Source: an uncultured Nocardioidaceae bacterium (lineage in GTDB: Bacteria; Actinomycetota; Actinomycetes; Propionibacteriales; Nocardioidaceae). Taken from it: a stretch of 64,000 nt of DNA. Position 1 is the first letter of the stretch. Every line of letters starts with the position of its first letter. Location of the stretch: the NCBI GenBank assembly GCA_902805845.1, contig CADCUI010000001.1:1-64000 (forward strand), given 5' to 3'. This document shows positions 7,312 through 14,013 of the stretch, one piece after another. Under the pieces are notes generated by a model that saw nothing but the letters and a program-made list of their open reading frames with translations, was not told where the DNA came from and ran no database searches. The position numbers and the translations under genes were made by a program.

Positions 7312-8886
7312 ATGGCGTTCGGTGACCGGACCCGTCGGCAGCTCCTCCTCGCCGCGGTGCTGGCCACGCTCGTGCTGCTCTGTGGCTGCTACCTGGTCTG
7401 GCAGCACCCCTCGGACGTCGACCGGTTCGACCACTGGATCGGTGCTCCGCTCGCGGCGTTCGCCGACGCGCACCCGGTGGTCGAGAGGGTGGCGCGGGTG
7501 GTGGCCGCTGGGACCAGGTCCCCGCCGGTGGCCGTCTACACCGCAGTCGTCGTCGTGGTGCTGGTGTCGAAGGGGTTCCGGCGACCCGCGACCTGGCTGG
7601 TGGTGGTGTCGCTGGGGAGCTGGCTCACGACGTGGCTCCTCAAGCGGTTGCTGCAGCGACCGCGGCCCGACTACGCCCACATGGAGCTGCTGGACGGCGG
7701 GTTCCCCTCCGGCCACTCCAGCGGTGCGGCCTGCGCCGCGGGGATCGCGATCGTGCTTGCCGTGGTGTTCCTCCGGAGGCGGAACCAGCGGAGGGTGGTG
7801 ACGTCCGTCGCGATCCTGATAGCGCTCGGGATCGGCCTGGACCGGCTGTTGCTGGGCGTCCACGGGATCACCGACGTGGTGGCGGGCTACGCGGTGGCGA
7901 CGCTGTGGGTGTGCGGTGCCGTGTACGCCGTCGACCCGACCCCGCGGGCTCCGCTTGCGGCGTCGCTGCCCAGCCGGACACCGAGCGACCGTCGGCTGGC
8001 GGTGATCCTCAACCCCGTCAAGGTGGAGGACCCGGCGGCGTTCAAGCTGCTCGTCAACCACCGGGCGGCCCAGCTCGGGTGGGGCGAACCCTCCTGGTAC
8101 GAGACCACCGTGCACGACACCGGTCGGTCGATGGCGCACGACGCCGCTCTGCAGGGCGTCGACCTGGTGATCGTCTGCGGTGGCGACGGGACGGTGCGCA
8201 TGGTCTGCGCCGAGCTCGCCGGGACCGGTATCGCGGTGGGCGTGGTGCCGGCCGGGACCGGCAACCTGCTGGCCCGCAACCTTGCCCTGCCGCTCTACCT
8301 CAACGCTGCCATCGACGTCGCCCTGGCCGGCCAGGACCGTGCCATCGACATCGTCCGCCTCGCCGGCGACATGGTGGACCCCGAGGAGCACTTCCTCGTG
8401 ATGGCAGGCATGGGGTTCGACGCCGCGATCATGGAGGGCGCCAACGAGCAGATCAAGGCCCGGATCGGATGGCTGGCCTACGTGGTGTCGGGGATGCGGC
8501 TCCTGATGTTCCCCGCGATCCGGGTTGACATCTCCGTCGACGACCAGCCCTTCACCCGGCATCGCGCCCGGACGATCGTGGTGGGCAACGTGGGTTTCCT
8601 CCAGGCGGGGCTGCCACTGCTGCCCGATGCCGCCATCGACGACGGCCGGATCGACGTGGTCCTGGTCAACCCCCGCCGTGTCCGCCACTGGTTGCTGGTC
8701 GTGGTGCGGGTCGTGGGGCGCCGCAAGAAGACCGACGAGACCGTCGACCGGATGACCGGTCGCAAGGTCGTCATCCGGGCGGCGTACGAGACCCCGCGGC
8801 AGGTGGACGGCGACCCGATCGGGGCGGGTCGCGAGCTCATCTGCGAGTGCCTGCCAGGAAAGCTCCTGATCCGGGTCCCTCGATGA
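7312..8886 (+). CDS. PAP2 phosphatase-diacylglycerol/sphingosine kinase-like fusion
   Basis: A 524-residue two-domain membrane protein. Residues 1-215 form a PAP2-type phosphatase with about five membrane spans and its three signatures: KRLLQRPRP (about 110), PSGHSSG (about 131) and DRLLLGVH (about 184), where the usual Ser-Arg begins Asp-Arg but the Arg and His are kept. Residues 225-524 form a diacylglycerol kinase/LCB5 catalytic domain with ILNPVK, the nucleotide-binding GGDGT (about 290) and PAGTGNLLARNL. Start chosen for AAGGAG 6 nt before ATG. It could phosphorylate and dephosphorylate lipids at the membrane; direction and substrate are not deducible. Confidence 0.88.
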   Translation: MAFGDRTRRQLLLAAVLATLVLLCGCYLVWQHPSDVDRFDHWIGAPLAAFADAHPVVERVARVVAAGTRSPPVAVYTAVVVVVLVSKGFRRPATWLVVVSLGSWLTTWLLKRLLQRPRPDYAHMELLDGGFPSGHSSGAACAAGIAIVLAVVFLRRRNQRRVVTSVAILIALGIGLDRLLLGVHGITDVVAGYAVATLWVCGAVYAVDPTPRAPLAASLPSRTPSDRRLAVILNPVKVEDPAAFKLLVNHRAAQLGWGEPSWYETTVHDTGRSMAHDAALQGVDLVIVCGGDGTVRMVCAELAGTGIAVGVVPAGTGNLLARNLALPLYLNAAIDVALAGQDRAIDIVRLAGDMVDPEEHFLVMAGMGFDAAIMEGANEQIKARIGWLAYVVSGMRLLMFPAIRVDISVDDQPFTRHRARTIVVGNVGFLQAGLPLLPDAAIDDGRIDVVLVNPRRVRHWLLVVVRVVGRRKKTDETVDRMTGRKVVIRAAYETPRQVDGDPIGAGRELICECLPGKLLIRVPR

Positions 8887-8917
8887 GCGGGCTCGCCGGA
8901 GGGTCGTAGGGCGCGCC

Positions 8918-8923
8918 TAGGCT
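8918..8923 (+). promoter_or_regulatory. -10 hexamer TAGGCT, leaderless start of NYN-like gene
   Basis: TAGGCT ends 6 nt before the GTG start at 8930; no purine-rich ribosome site is present between. Confidence 0.45.
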
Positions 8924-8929
8924 TGCCGC

Positions 8930-9298
8930 GTGCGGGTGTTGATCGTCGACGGCGCGAACGTGGTCGGCAGCCGGCCGACCGGCTGGTGGCGTGACCGCGC
9001 AGGCGCGGCCGAGCGGCTCCATCAGGCGATCGTCGCCGCCGAGCTCGGCTACGACGCTGTCGTGCTGGTCCTGGAGGGAGACGCCAGACATGGCCAGCCG
9101 GTCGGGAAAGCGGGAGCCGTCCAGACCGTGCACGCTCCCCGCTCCGGTGACGACACCATCCTCGAGCAGGTCCGCGCGCGCAGCTCCCGTGGGGACGATG
9201 TGGTGGTCGTCACCGCGGACCGTCTTCTGCGTGACCAGGTGGCAGCGGCCGGCGGCGCCACCGTCGGCCCGTCATGGCTCCTTGCCCGAACGTCCTGA
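8930..9298 (+). CDS. NYN/PIN-like small protein, putative ribonuclease
   Basis: A 122-residue protein resembling the NYN (YacP/Nedd4-BP1-like) branch of PIN nucleases. It opens with VLIVDGANVVGSRP, the first metal-binding Asp and Asn of the fold, followed by VVLVLEGDAR and, near the C-terminus, DDVVVVTADRLLRDQVAAAG, which resembles the third acidic strand and TxDxxL motif. Acidic residues sit at the expected strand ends, so RNA cleavage is plausible, but small members with this layout are also annotated as uncharacterised NTP-binding proteins. It stands between the lipid kinase fusion and the ECF42 locus without evident functional linkage. Confidence 0.6.
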   Translation: MRVLIVDGANVVGSRPTGWWRDRAGAAERLHQAIVAAELGYDAVVLVLEGDARHGQPVGKAGAVQTVHAPRSGDDTILEQVRARSSRGDDVVVVTADRLLRDQVAAAGGATVGPSWLLARTS

Positions 9299-9343
9299 CC
9301 GTTCGTGCCGAGAACGAAGGGACGGAAGTATTCGCGAAGATCA

Positions 9344-9370
9344 TGTCGAGAACCGGGGACCGGCTCCGTC
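9344..9370 (+). promoter_or_regulatory. Putative ECF42-dependent promoter
   Basis: TGTCGA (9344-9349), a 17-nt spacer, then CGTC (9367-9370), ending 49 nt before the YCII start codon. This agrees with the promoter consensus I recall for ECF42 sigma factors (TGTCGA at -35, CGWC at -10). The ECF42 gene is the second gene of the operon, so autoregulation is the natural reading. Confidence 0.6.
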
Positions 9371-9419
9371 CCTGGAGCGATGGCGGCCAACCGGGCCGCA
9401 CCGCATCGAGGAGGACACG

Positions 9420-9827
9420 ATGGCCAAGTACCTGTTGCTCAAGCACTACCGCGGCGCCCCGACGCCGGTGAACGACGTGCCGATGGACCGGTGGACCGAG
9501 GAGGAGATCACCGCCCACATGCAGTACATGCACGACTTCGCTGCACGGCTCGAGGGCACCGGCGAGTTCGTCGACGGTCAGGCGCTCGCCCCGGAAGGCA
9601 CCTTCGTCCGCTACGACGGCGAGGGGCGACCGCCGGTGACGGACGGTCCCTTCGCGGAGACCAAGGACCTGATCGCCGGCTGGATGGTGATCGACGTCGA
9701 CAGCCACGACCGCGCGGTCGAGCTCGCGGGCGAGCTGTCGGCGGCTCCAGGAGCAGGGGGCAAGCCGATCCACGAGTGGCTCGAGCTGCGCCCCTTCCTG
9801 ACCGCAGCTCCGACCGTCACCGAGTGA
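9420..9827 (+). CDS. YCII-related (DGPF domain) protein, ECF42 partner
   Basis: A 135-residue protein of the YCII/DGPF family. It starts MAKYLLLKHYRG and carries the signature VTDGPFAETKDLIAGW near residues 75-90, which gives the family its name, followed by a ferredoxin-like C-terminal half with a short HDRAVELAGEL helix. GAGGA lies just upstream of the ATG. DGPF proteins are almost always encoded beside ECF42 sigma factors; here the sigma gene starts 5 nt after this stop. Their biochemical role is unknown; being targets of, or signal partners for, the sigma factor has been proposed. Confidence 0.9.
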   Translation: MAKYLLLKHYRGAPTPVNDVPMDRWTEEEITAHMQYMHDFAARLEGTGEFVDGQALAPEGTFVRYDGEGRPPVTDGPFAETKDLIAGWMVIDVDSHDRAVELAGELSAAPGAGGKPIHEWLELRPFLTAAPTVTE

Positions 9828-9831
9828 CGCG

Positions 9832-10977
9832 GTGGACGAGCGCCGACTCCGGGCTCTCACGCCGTCGGTGATCGGGATCCTCGTCCGCCGCGGAGCCGAC
9901 TTCGCGGCGGCCGAGGACGCCGTCCAGGACGCCCTCGTGGAGGCGATGCGTCTCTGGCCGGTGGAACCGCCACGGGACCCGAAGGCGTGGCTGGTGACCG
10001 TGGCCTGGCGCAAGTTCCTCGACGCCGCCCGCGCCGACTCCTCCAGGCGTCGGCGCGAGGAGCTGGTCGAGGAGCAGCCGGCGCCGGGTCCCGGCTCGCC
10101 GGTGGACGACAGCCTGCAGCTCTACTTCCTGTGCGCGCATCCGTCCCTGACGTCGGCGTCGGCGGTCGCCCTGACCTTGCGAGCCGTCGGCGGCCTGACC
10201 ACCCGTCAGATCGCGCAGGCCTACCTGGTGCCGGAGGCGACCATGGCTCAGCGGATCAGCCGGGCCAAGAAGACCGTCTCGGACGTCCGCTTCGACCAGC
10301 CCGGCGACGTCGCCACGGTCCTGCGCGTGCTCTACCTCGTCTTCAACGAGGGCTACTCGGGCGACCTCGACCTGGCCGCGGAGGCCATCCGGCTCACTCG
10401 CCAGCTGGCGAGCTTGATCGACCACGAGGAGGTCACCGGACTCCTGGCCCTGATGCTCCTCCACCACGCCCGGCGCTCGGCACGCACCAGCCCCGACGGG
10501 AGTCTCGTGCCGCTCGCGCATCAGGACCGAGGCCTCTGGGACACCGGTCTCATCGCCGAGGGCGTCGAGATCCTGCAGACGTCCCTCGCCCGGGACAGGC
10601 TCGGCGAGTTCCAGGTCCAGGCGGCGATCGCGGCTCTCCACGCCGACGCCCGGACGGCCGAGGAGACCGACTGGGTGCAGATCGTCGAGTGGTACGACGA
10701 GCTGGTGCGGCTCACCGACAGCCCGGTCGTCCGGCTCAACCGTGCCGTGGCCGTCGGCGAGGCGGACGGCCCGCGGGCCGGCCTGGCTGCCGTGGCGCAG
10801 CTGGACCCGACCCTGCCGCGCCATACCGCGGTGTCTGCCTACCTGCACGAGCGGGACGGCGACGTGGCGACCGCCGCACGCCTCTACGCCGAAGCCGCCA
10901 GGCAGGCGTCCCACCTCCAGGAGCGCGACCACCTGACCCGGCAGGCGGCACGGCTCAACACCGGCCTTCGTGGTTGA
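9832..10977 (+). CDS. ECF42-group RNA polymerase sigma factor
   Basis: A 381-residue ECF sigma factor with the long C-terminal extension (DUF6596) that marks group ECF42. Region 2 spans about residues 10-75 (ADFAAAEDAVQDALVEA, then PKAWLVTVAWRKFLD), region 4 about 100-150 (LTTRQIAQAYLVPEATMAQRISRAKK). The remaining 220 residues are TPR-like helices, including LYLVFNEGYSG and RLNRAVAVGEADGP, which in this group replace an anti-sigma factor as the regulatory part. It starts with GTG 5 nt after the YCII gene and is convergent with the DUF4446 gene, only 2 nt apart. The signal it senses is not known. Confidence 0.93.
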   Translation: MDERRLRALTPSVIGILVRRGADFAAAEDAVQDALVEAMRLWPVEPPRDPKAWLVTVAWRKFLDAARADSSRRRREELVEEQPAPGPGSPVDDSLQLYFLCAHPSLTSASAVALTLRAVGGLTTRQIAQAYLVPEATMAQRISRAKKTVSDVRFDQPGDVATVLRVLYLVFNEGYSGDLDLAAEAIRLTRQLASLIDHEEVTGLLALMLLHHARRSARTSPDGSLVPLAHQDRGLWDTGLIAEGVEILQTSLARDRLGEFQVQAAIAALHADARTAEETDWVQIVEWYDELVRLTDSPVVRLNRAVAVGEADGPRAGLAAVAQLDPTLPRHTAVSAYLHERDGDVATAARLYAEAARQASHLQERDHLTRQAARLNTGLRG

Positions 10978-10979
10978 GC

Positions 10980-11396
10980 TCAGCCGGCCTTGGCCTGGCC
11001 GACCGCCGTCTCCTCCTCCGGGGACAGCGGCTGCTCGCCGGCCCAGCCGGTGACGTTCTTGGCGTAGCTGCGGGCATCGCTGCGCCCGTGGATCGAGGTC
11101 AGCACCACGCCGTTGCCGTCGTCGTCGACGAGCGCCAGCGACCACGAGAGCCGGCCTCCCATGTCACCGAACGCGTCGTACCTGATCACCGCGAGGCGGC
11201 GCAGGGCGCCTGACGCCTCGCGACGAAGCCGCTCGACCTCGCCGCGGAGCCCGGCGACGTCCGTGGGCAGCGGGGAACCGGCCAGCCCCCGACGACTGCC
11301 GGGGCGCGACCGCACGAGCGTTGCGGACAGGGCGAGGGAGACGAGGCTGACGAGGGCGACGACGGTGACCGCGACGGTCAGGCTTTCGTTCGACAT
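10980..11396 (-). CDS. DUF4446 family membrane-anchored protein
   Basis: A 138-residue protein with one N-terminal membrane segment (about residues 7-27) and a cytoplasmic DUF4446 domain. The latter begins with a short coiled coil (LRGEVERLRRE) and carries the conserved core RYDAFGDMGGRLSWSLALVDDDGNGVVLTS. Function is unknown. It lies 94 nt downstream of pheA, and pheA, DUF4446 and serS are commonly clustered in this group of actinobacteria; here the YCII/ECF42, NYN and PAP2-DAGK genes separate it from serS. A TAGGCT hexamer 9 nt upstream may give it its own promoter. Confidence 0.85.
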   Translation of the reverse strand: MSNESLTVAVTVVALVSLVSLALSATLVRSRPGSRRGLAGSPLPTDVAGLRGEVERLRREASGALRRLAVIRYDAFGDMGGRLSWSLALVDDDGNGVVLTSIHGRSDARSYAKNVTGWAGEQPLSPEEETAVGQAKAG

Positions 11397-11405
11397 GACG
11401 CGGTC

Positions 11406-11411
11406 AGCCTA
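11406..11411 (-). promoter_or_regulatory. -10 hexamer TAGGCT before DUF4446 gene
   Basis: On the minus strand TAGGCT is followed by 9 nt and the ATG; the slightly longer gap makes a leaderless start less certain than for serS or pheA. Confidence 0.35.
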
Positions 11412-11490
11412 GGCTCGACCGCCCGTGTACCGGCTCAGCCACGCGGTGCCGCGTCGGTGCCGCGCGCCCTGCCGTCGGCCCGGAAGCCGG

Positions 11491-12447
11491 TCAGGAGCCT
11501 TCGCGGAGCCGCGACAGCCAGGCCGTGGCGTCCTCGAACTCCTCGTCGGTGGTGCCGGGGTGGATCGTCGGCGGCTTGCCGTCGTGCCGCTCGTAGGAGC
11601 CGAGGAACCGGACGTCGGCACAGACCCGCCGCAGGCCCATCAGGGCCTCACCGACCCGCCGGTCGGCGATGTGGCCCTCGGCGTCGATGGAGAAGCAGTA
11701 GTCACCCAGGGCATGACCGGTGGGGCGGGACTCGATCCTCGTGAGGTTCACCCCCCGCATCGTGAGCTGCTCCAGGATCTCGAGCAGGGCGCCGGGGTGG
11801 TCCTCCCGCATGAACGCGACGAGGCTGGTCTTGTCCCGGCCGCTCGGCGGCGCGGGCCGGCCCGGCCGCGAGACGACCACGAAGCGGGTCACCGCCTCCG
11901 GGTTGTCCCCGATCCCCTCGGCCAGGACCTGGAGGGCATAGTGCTCGCCCGCCAGGGGAGCCGCGATGGCTGCCTCCCACGGGGCGACGCTGGGCCCATC
12001 CGGTCCGGCCGCCAGCGCCGCGGCGGCGGCGGCGGTGGACGAGGCATGGACGACCTCGGCCTGCGGCAGGTTGTCCGCGACCCAGGAGCGGGTCTGCGCC
12101 GCCGCGTGCGGATGGGTCGCCACCCTGCGCACGTCCGCGAGCGCGGTCCCCGGCCGCACCAGCAGGGAGAAGGCGACCGGCACCGTCATCTCGTGAAGGA
12201 TGATCAGCGGCTCGCCCTGGGCGAGCTCGTCGAGGGTCACCGGCACCGAGCCCTCCACTGAGTTCTCGATCGGCACGACGGCGTGGTCGGCCCCACCGCT
12301 GCGCACGGCGTCGAGAGCGACGGTCACGGTGGCGCAGGGCAGGCGCTCGGCGGTGCCGGTGCCCGGCAGCGACCGCAACGCCTGCTCGGTGAAGGTGCCC
12401 GCCGGGCCCAGATAGGCGTAGCGCCGGGGGCGCGGGACGTCGGACAC
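11491..12447 (-). CDS. pheA: Prephenate dehydratase
   Basis: A 318-residue monofunctional prephenate dehydratase, converting prephenate to phenylpyruvate in phenylalanine synthesis. The catalytic half (about residues 8-190) shows YLGPAGTFTEQAL, VPIENSVEGSV, a THPHAAAQTRSW strand and the TRF catalytic triplet (EAVTRFVVV). An ACT regulatory domain follows (about 205-285) with ESRPTGHALGDYCFSID, the phenylalanine-binding motif for feedback control. No chorismate mutase domain is fused. GTG start with a -10-like hexamer 6 nt upstream. Length and domains are standard for actinobacteria. Confidence 0.96.
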   Translation of the reverse strand: MSDVPRPRRYAYLGPAGTFTEQALRSLPGTGTAERLPCATVTVALDAVRSGGADHAVVPIENSVEGSVPVTLDELAQGEPLIILHEMTVPVAFSLLVRPGTALADVRRVATHPHAAAQTRSWVADNLPQAEVVHASSTAAAAAALAAGPDGPSVAPWEAAIAAPLAGEHYALQVLAEGIGDNPEAVTRFVVVSRPGRPAPPSGRDKTSLVAFMREDHPGALLEILEQLTMRGVNLTRIESRPTGHALGDYCFSIDAEGHIADRRVGEALMGLRRVCADVRFLGSYERHDGKPPTIHPGTTDEEFEDATAWLSRLREGS

Positions 12448-12453
12448 GCCGTC

Positions 12454-12459
12454 AGGCTA
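12454..12459 (-). promoter_or_regulatory. -10 hexamer TAGCCT, leaderless start of pheA
   Basis: TAGCCT on the minus strand, then 6 nt, then the pheA GTG at 12447; no Shine-Dalgarno sequence fits between. Confidence 0.45.
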
Positions 12460-12476
12460 GCGTCCGACGATCCCGC

Positions 12477-13037
12477 TCACGGCGCTCGGCCGATGAAGGC
12501 CAGGAGCTTGGTCTGCACGGTCGCGTCGTCGGGAACCGCGGTGCGCGGTCCGTACTGGCCGCTCGCCCGGAGCATGTCGTCGAGCGGCAGCATCCCCTCG
12601 TAGAGCTCGCGGCACATCGTCGCGTCGAGCGTCTCGTCCTGACCGGTGGCGCGGGCGAGGTCCCACGTGTGCATGAACACGTCAGCGGTGTAGAACCGGT
12701 CGACCGCGTCGGCCACCGGCAGCCGGCCGACATGCGGGTTCTCGAGTACGAGGGCATCCGTCGCCGGGTCGTCGAGGAGCCGCTGCACCGCAGTCGCGTG
12801 CACCCGCCAGGCGCCGGCCGGGTCGTCGTCGACCGGCGGACCCGATGCGAGCTCGACGCCGGACCCGGCCCGCAGGAATGCCGGGAACCAGTCGACGAGG
12901 TGGCGTACGACGTCGCGGGCAGCCCACTCGGGCACGGGTGAGGGGTCGTCCCACCGGCCGGCAGGCACGCCGGCGACCTTCTGGGTGAAGGCGCCGGAAA
13001 CGGTCCTGTGCCGCTCGGCCGCGTCCTGCCTGCTCAT
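12477..13037 (-). CDS. TIGR03086/DinB-type metal-binding protein
   Basis: A 186-residue helical-bundle protein of the maleylpyruvate isomerase N-terminal/DinB class (TIGR03086). Family features are the opening helix with AERHRTVSGAFTQKV, the segment WAARDVVRHLVDWFPAFL with its metal-type His, and FYTADVFMHTWDLARATG with a second His in the usual place. Members are proposed to bind a divalent metal and some use mycothiol, but the substrate here is unknown. Its ATG overlaps the SRPBCC stop (ATGA), so it is the third gene of an ArsR-led operon. Confidence 0.8.
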   Translation of the reverse strand: MSRQDAAERHRTVSGAFTQKVAGVPAGRWDDPSPVPEWAARDVVRHLVDWFPAFLRAGSGVELASGPPVDDDPAGAWRVHATAVQRLLDDPATDALVLENPHVGRLPVADAVDRFYTADVFMHTWDLARATGQDETLDATMCRELYEGMLPLDDMLRASGQYGPRTAVPDDATVQTKLLAFIGRAP

Positions 13038-13528
13038 GCCTGGACCGCCTGGCCGGCGAGGAGCTCGTCGAGCCGCTCGTAGCTCTGGTTCATGCCGTCC
13101 TGCATGCCGCTGGCCAGCATGCCGTCGCGGACCGCGACGTCGTGCACGACCGACACCACCCGCAACCGGGTTCGGCCGTCGCCGAGGTCCTCGAAGGTCG
13201 CCCGCTCGAGGAAGGCGTCGTCGGGCGCTCCGTCGAAGCCGAACGTCTGGATGATGAGCTCCTCGGACCGGACCTCGTGCACGGCGCCCCAGAACCCGTA
13301 GGCGGTCCCGTCCTCGTCGACGTGCCGGTAGCTGTAGCTGCCGCCCCGCCGGATGTCGTAGTGGTCGATCTCCATGGCCAGCCGGCGGGGGCCGAGCCAC
13401 TGGGCGACCAGCGCCGGGTCCACGTGCGCCCGGAAGACCCGCTCCCGTGGAGCGTCGAACTCGCGGGTGATCTCCAGGACGGGCTGCCCCTCCGGAGCGA
13501 CCAGCTCGGCCTCGTGCTGCTTCCTCAT
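13034..13528 (-). CDS. SRPBCC (AHA1-type) domain protein
   Basis: A 164-residue START/Bet v 1-fold protein of the AHA1-like branch: LEITREFDAPRERVFRAHVDPALVAQWLGP near the N-terminus and GGSYSYRHVDEDGTAYGFWG in the middle are diagnostic, and the long C-terminal helix holds GMNQSYERLDELL. The fold makes a hydrophobic cavity for a small ligand. In actinobacteria such genes are frequently co-transcribed with an ArsR regulator, as here, where the start overlaps the regulator's stop by 4 nt. Ligand and role are unknown; solvent or lipid stress has been suggested for the pairing. Confidence 0.9.
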   Translation of the reverse strand: MRKQHEAELVAPEGQPVLEITREFDAPRERVFRAHVDPALVAQWLGPRRLAMEIDHYDIRRGGSYSYRHVDEDGTAYGFWGAVHEVRSEELIIQTFGFDGAPDDAFLERATFEDLGDGRTRLRVVSVVHDVAVRDGMLASGMQDGMNQSYERLDELLAGQAVQA

Positions 13529-13902
13529 GATGCTTCTCCTTCTCGGGTCCGGGGGGCTGGGTCGGAGTCGGCTGCCTCGTCCGCCGCCATCCGCGCAAGC
13601 ACGTCGTCGAGTCGCTGGTAGCGCTCCTCGGCCTCGCGCCGCCGCCGCTCTATCCATCCGGTCATCAGGTCGAGGACCTCCGCTTCCAGATGGCACGGGC
13701 GGCGTTGGGCGTCCTTCGTGCGACGGACCAGGCCCGCTCCCTCCAGCACCTTCAGGTGCTTGGAGACGGCCTGCACCGACACGTCGTAGGAGGACGCGAG
13801 CTCGGTGAGCGTCGCGTCACCCACGGCGAGGCGGGCGACCAGGTCGCGCCGGGTCGGGTCCGCCAGCGCGGCGAACGTGCGCGAGAGCTGTTGCTCGTCC
13901 AT
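13525..13902 (-). CDS. ArsR-family transcriptional regulator
   Basis: A 125-residue winged-helix repressor. Residues 5-80 form the ArsR helix-turn-helix (FAALADPTRRDLVARL, then LTELASSYDVSVQAVSKHLKVLEGAGLV) and a wing (RRTKDAQRRPCHLEAE). No metal-binding ELCVCDL motif is present, so it belongs to the metal-independent group paired with SRPBCC proteins. The start is the ATG at 13902 behind a GGGGG run; a TTG six codons earlier is unlikely. It is first in a three-gene coupled operon, and two identical-pattern palindromes cover its promoter, so it probably represses itself. Confidence 0.92.
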   Translation of the reverse strand: MDEQQLSRTFAALADPTRRDLVARLAVGDATLTELASSYDVSVQAVSKHLKVLEGAGLVRRTKDAQRRPCHLEAEVLDLMTGWIERRRREAEERYQRLDDVLARMAADEAADSDPAPRTREGEAS

Positions 13903-13915
13903 GTCCGCCCCCTTC

Positions 13916-13933
13916 TTCAACTGATGGGTTGAA
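13916..13933 (-). promoter_or_regulatory. Operator palindrome 1 of the ArsR operon
   Basis: TTCAAC-N6-GTTGAA, six matching bases per arm, lying between the putative -10 and the arsR start, over the expected transcription start. It shares TCAAC-N6-GTTGA with the second palindrome 26 nt upstream. Confidence 0.6.
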
Positions 13934-13962
13934 CACTAGTCCTCCGCCCAGCTCTTTGTCAA
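13933..13962 (-). promoter_or_regulatory. Sigma-70 type promoter of the ArsR-SRPBCC operon
   Basis: On the minus strand TTGACA (13957-13962), an 18-nt spacer and TAGTGT (13933-13938). The perfect -35 is stronger than others in the window; it overlaps the second palindrome, and transcription would start inside the first. Confidence 0.6.
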
Positions 13963-13974
13963 CCGCAAGGTTGA
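13959..13974 (-). promoter_or_regulatory. Operator palindrome 2 of the ArsR operon
   Basis: TCAAC-N6-GTTGA overlapping the -35 hexamer. Both palindromes have the same arms and spacing, as expected for two dimer sites of one repressor. Confidence 0.6.
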
Positions 13975-14013
13975 ATAAGCGCGCGTCACCCCCATGAGAG
14001 CCGTCTCCCGGCA

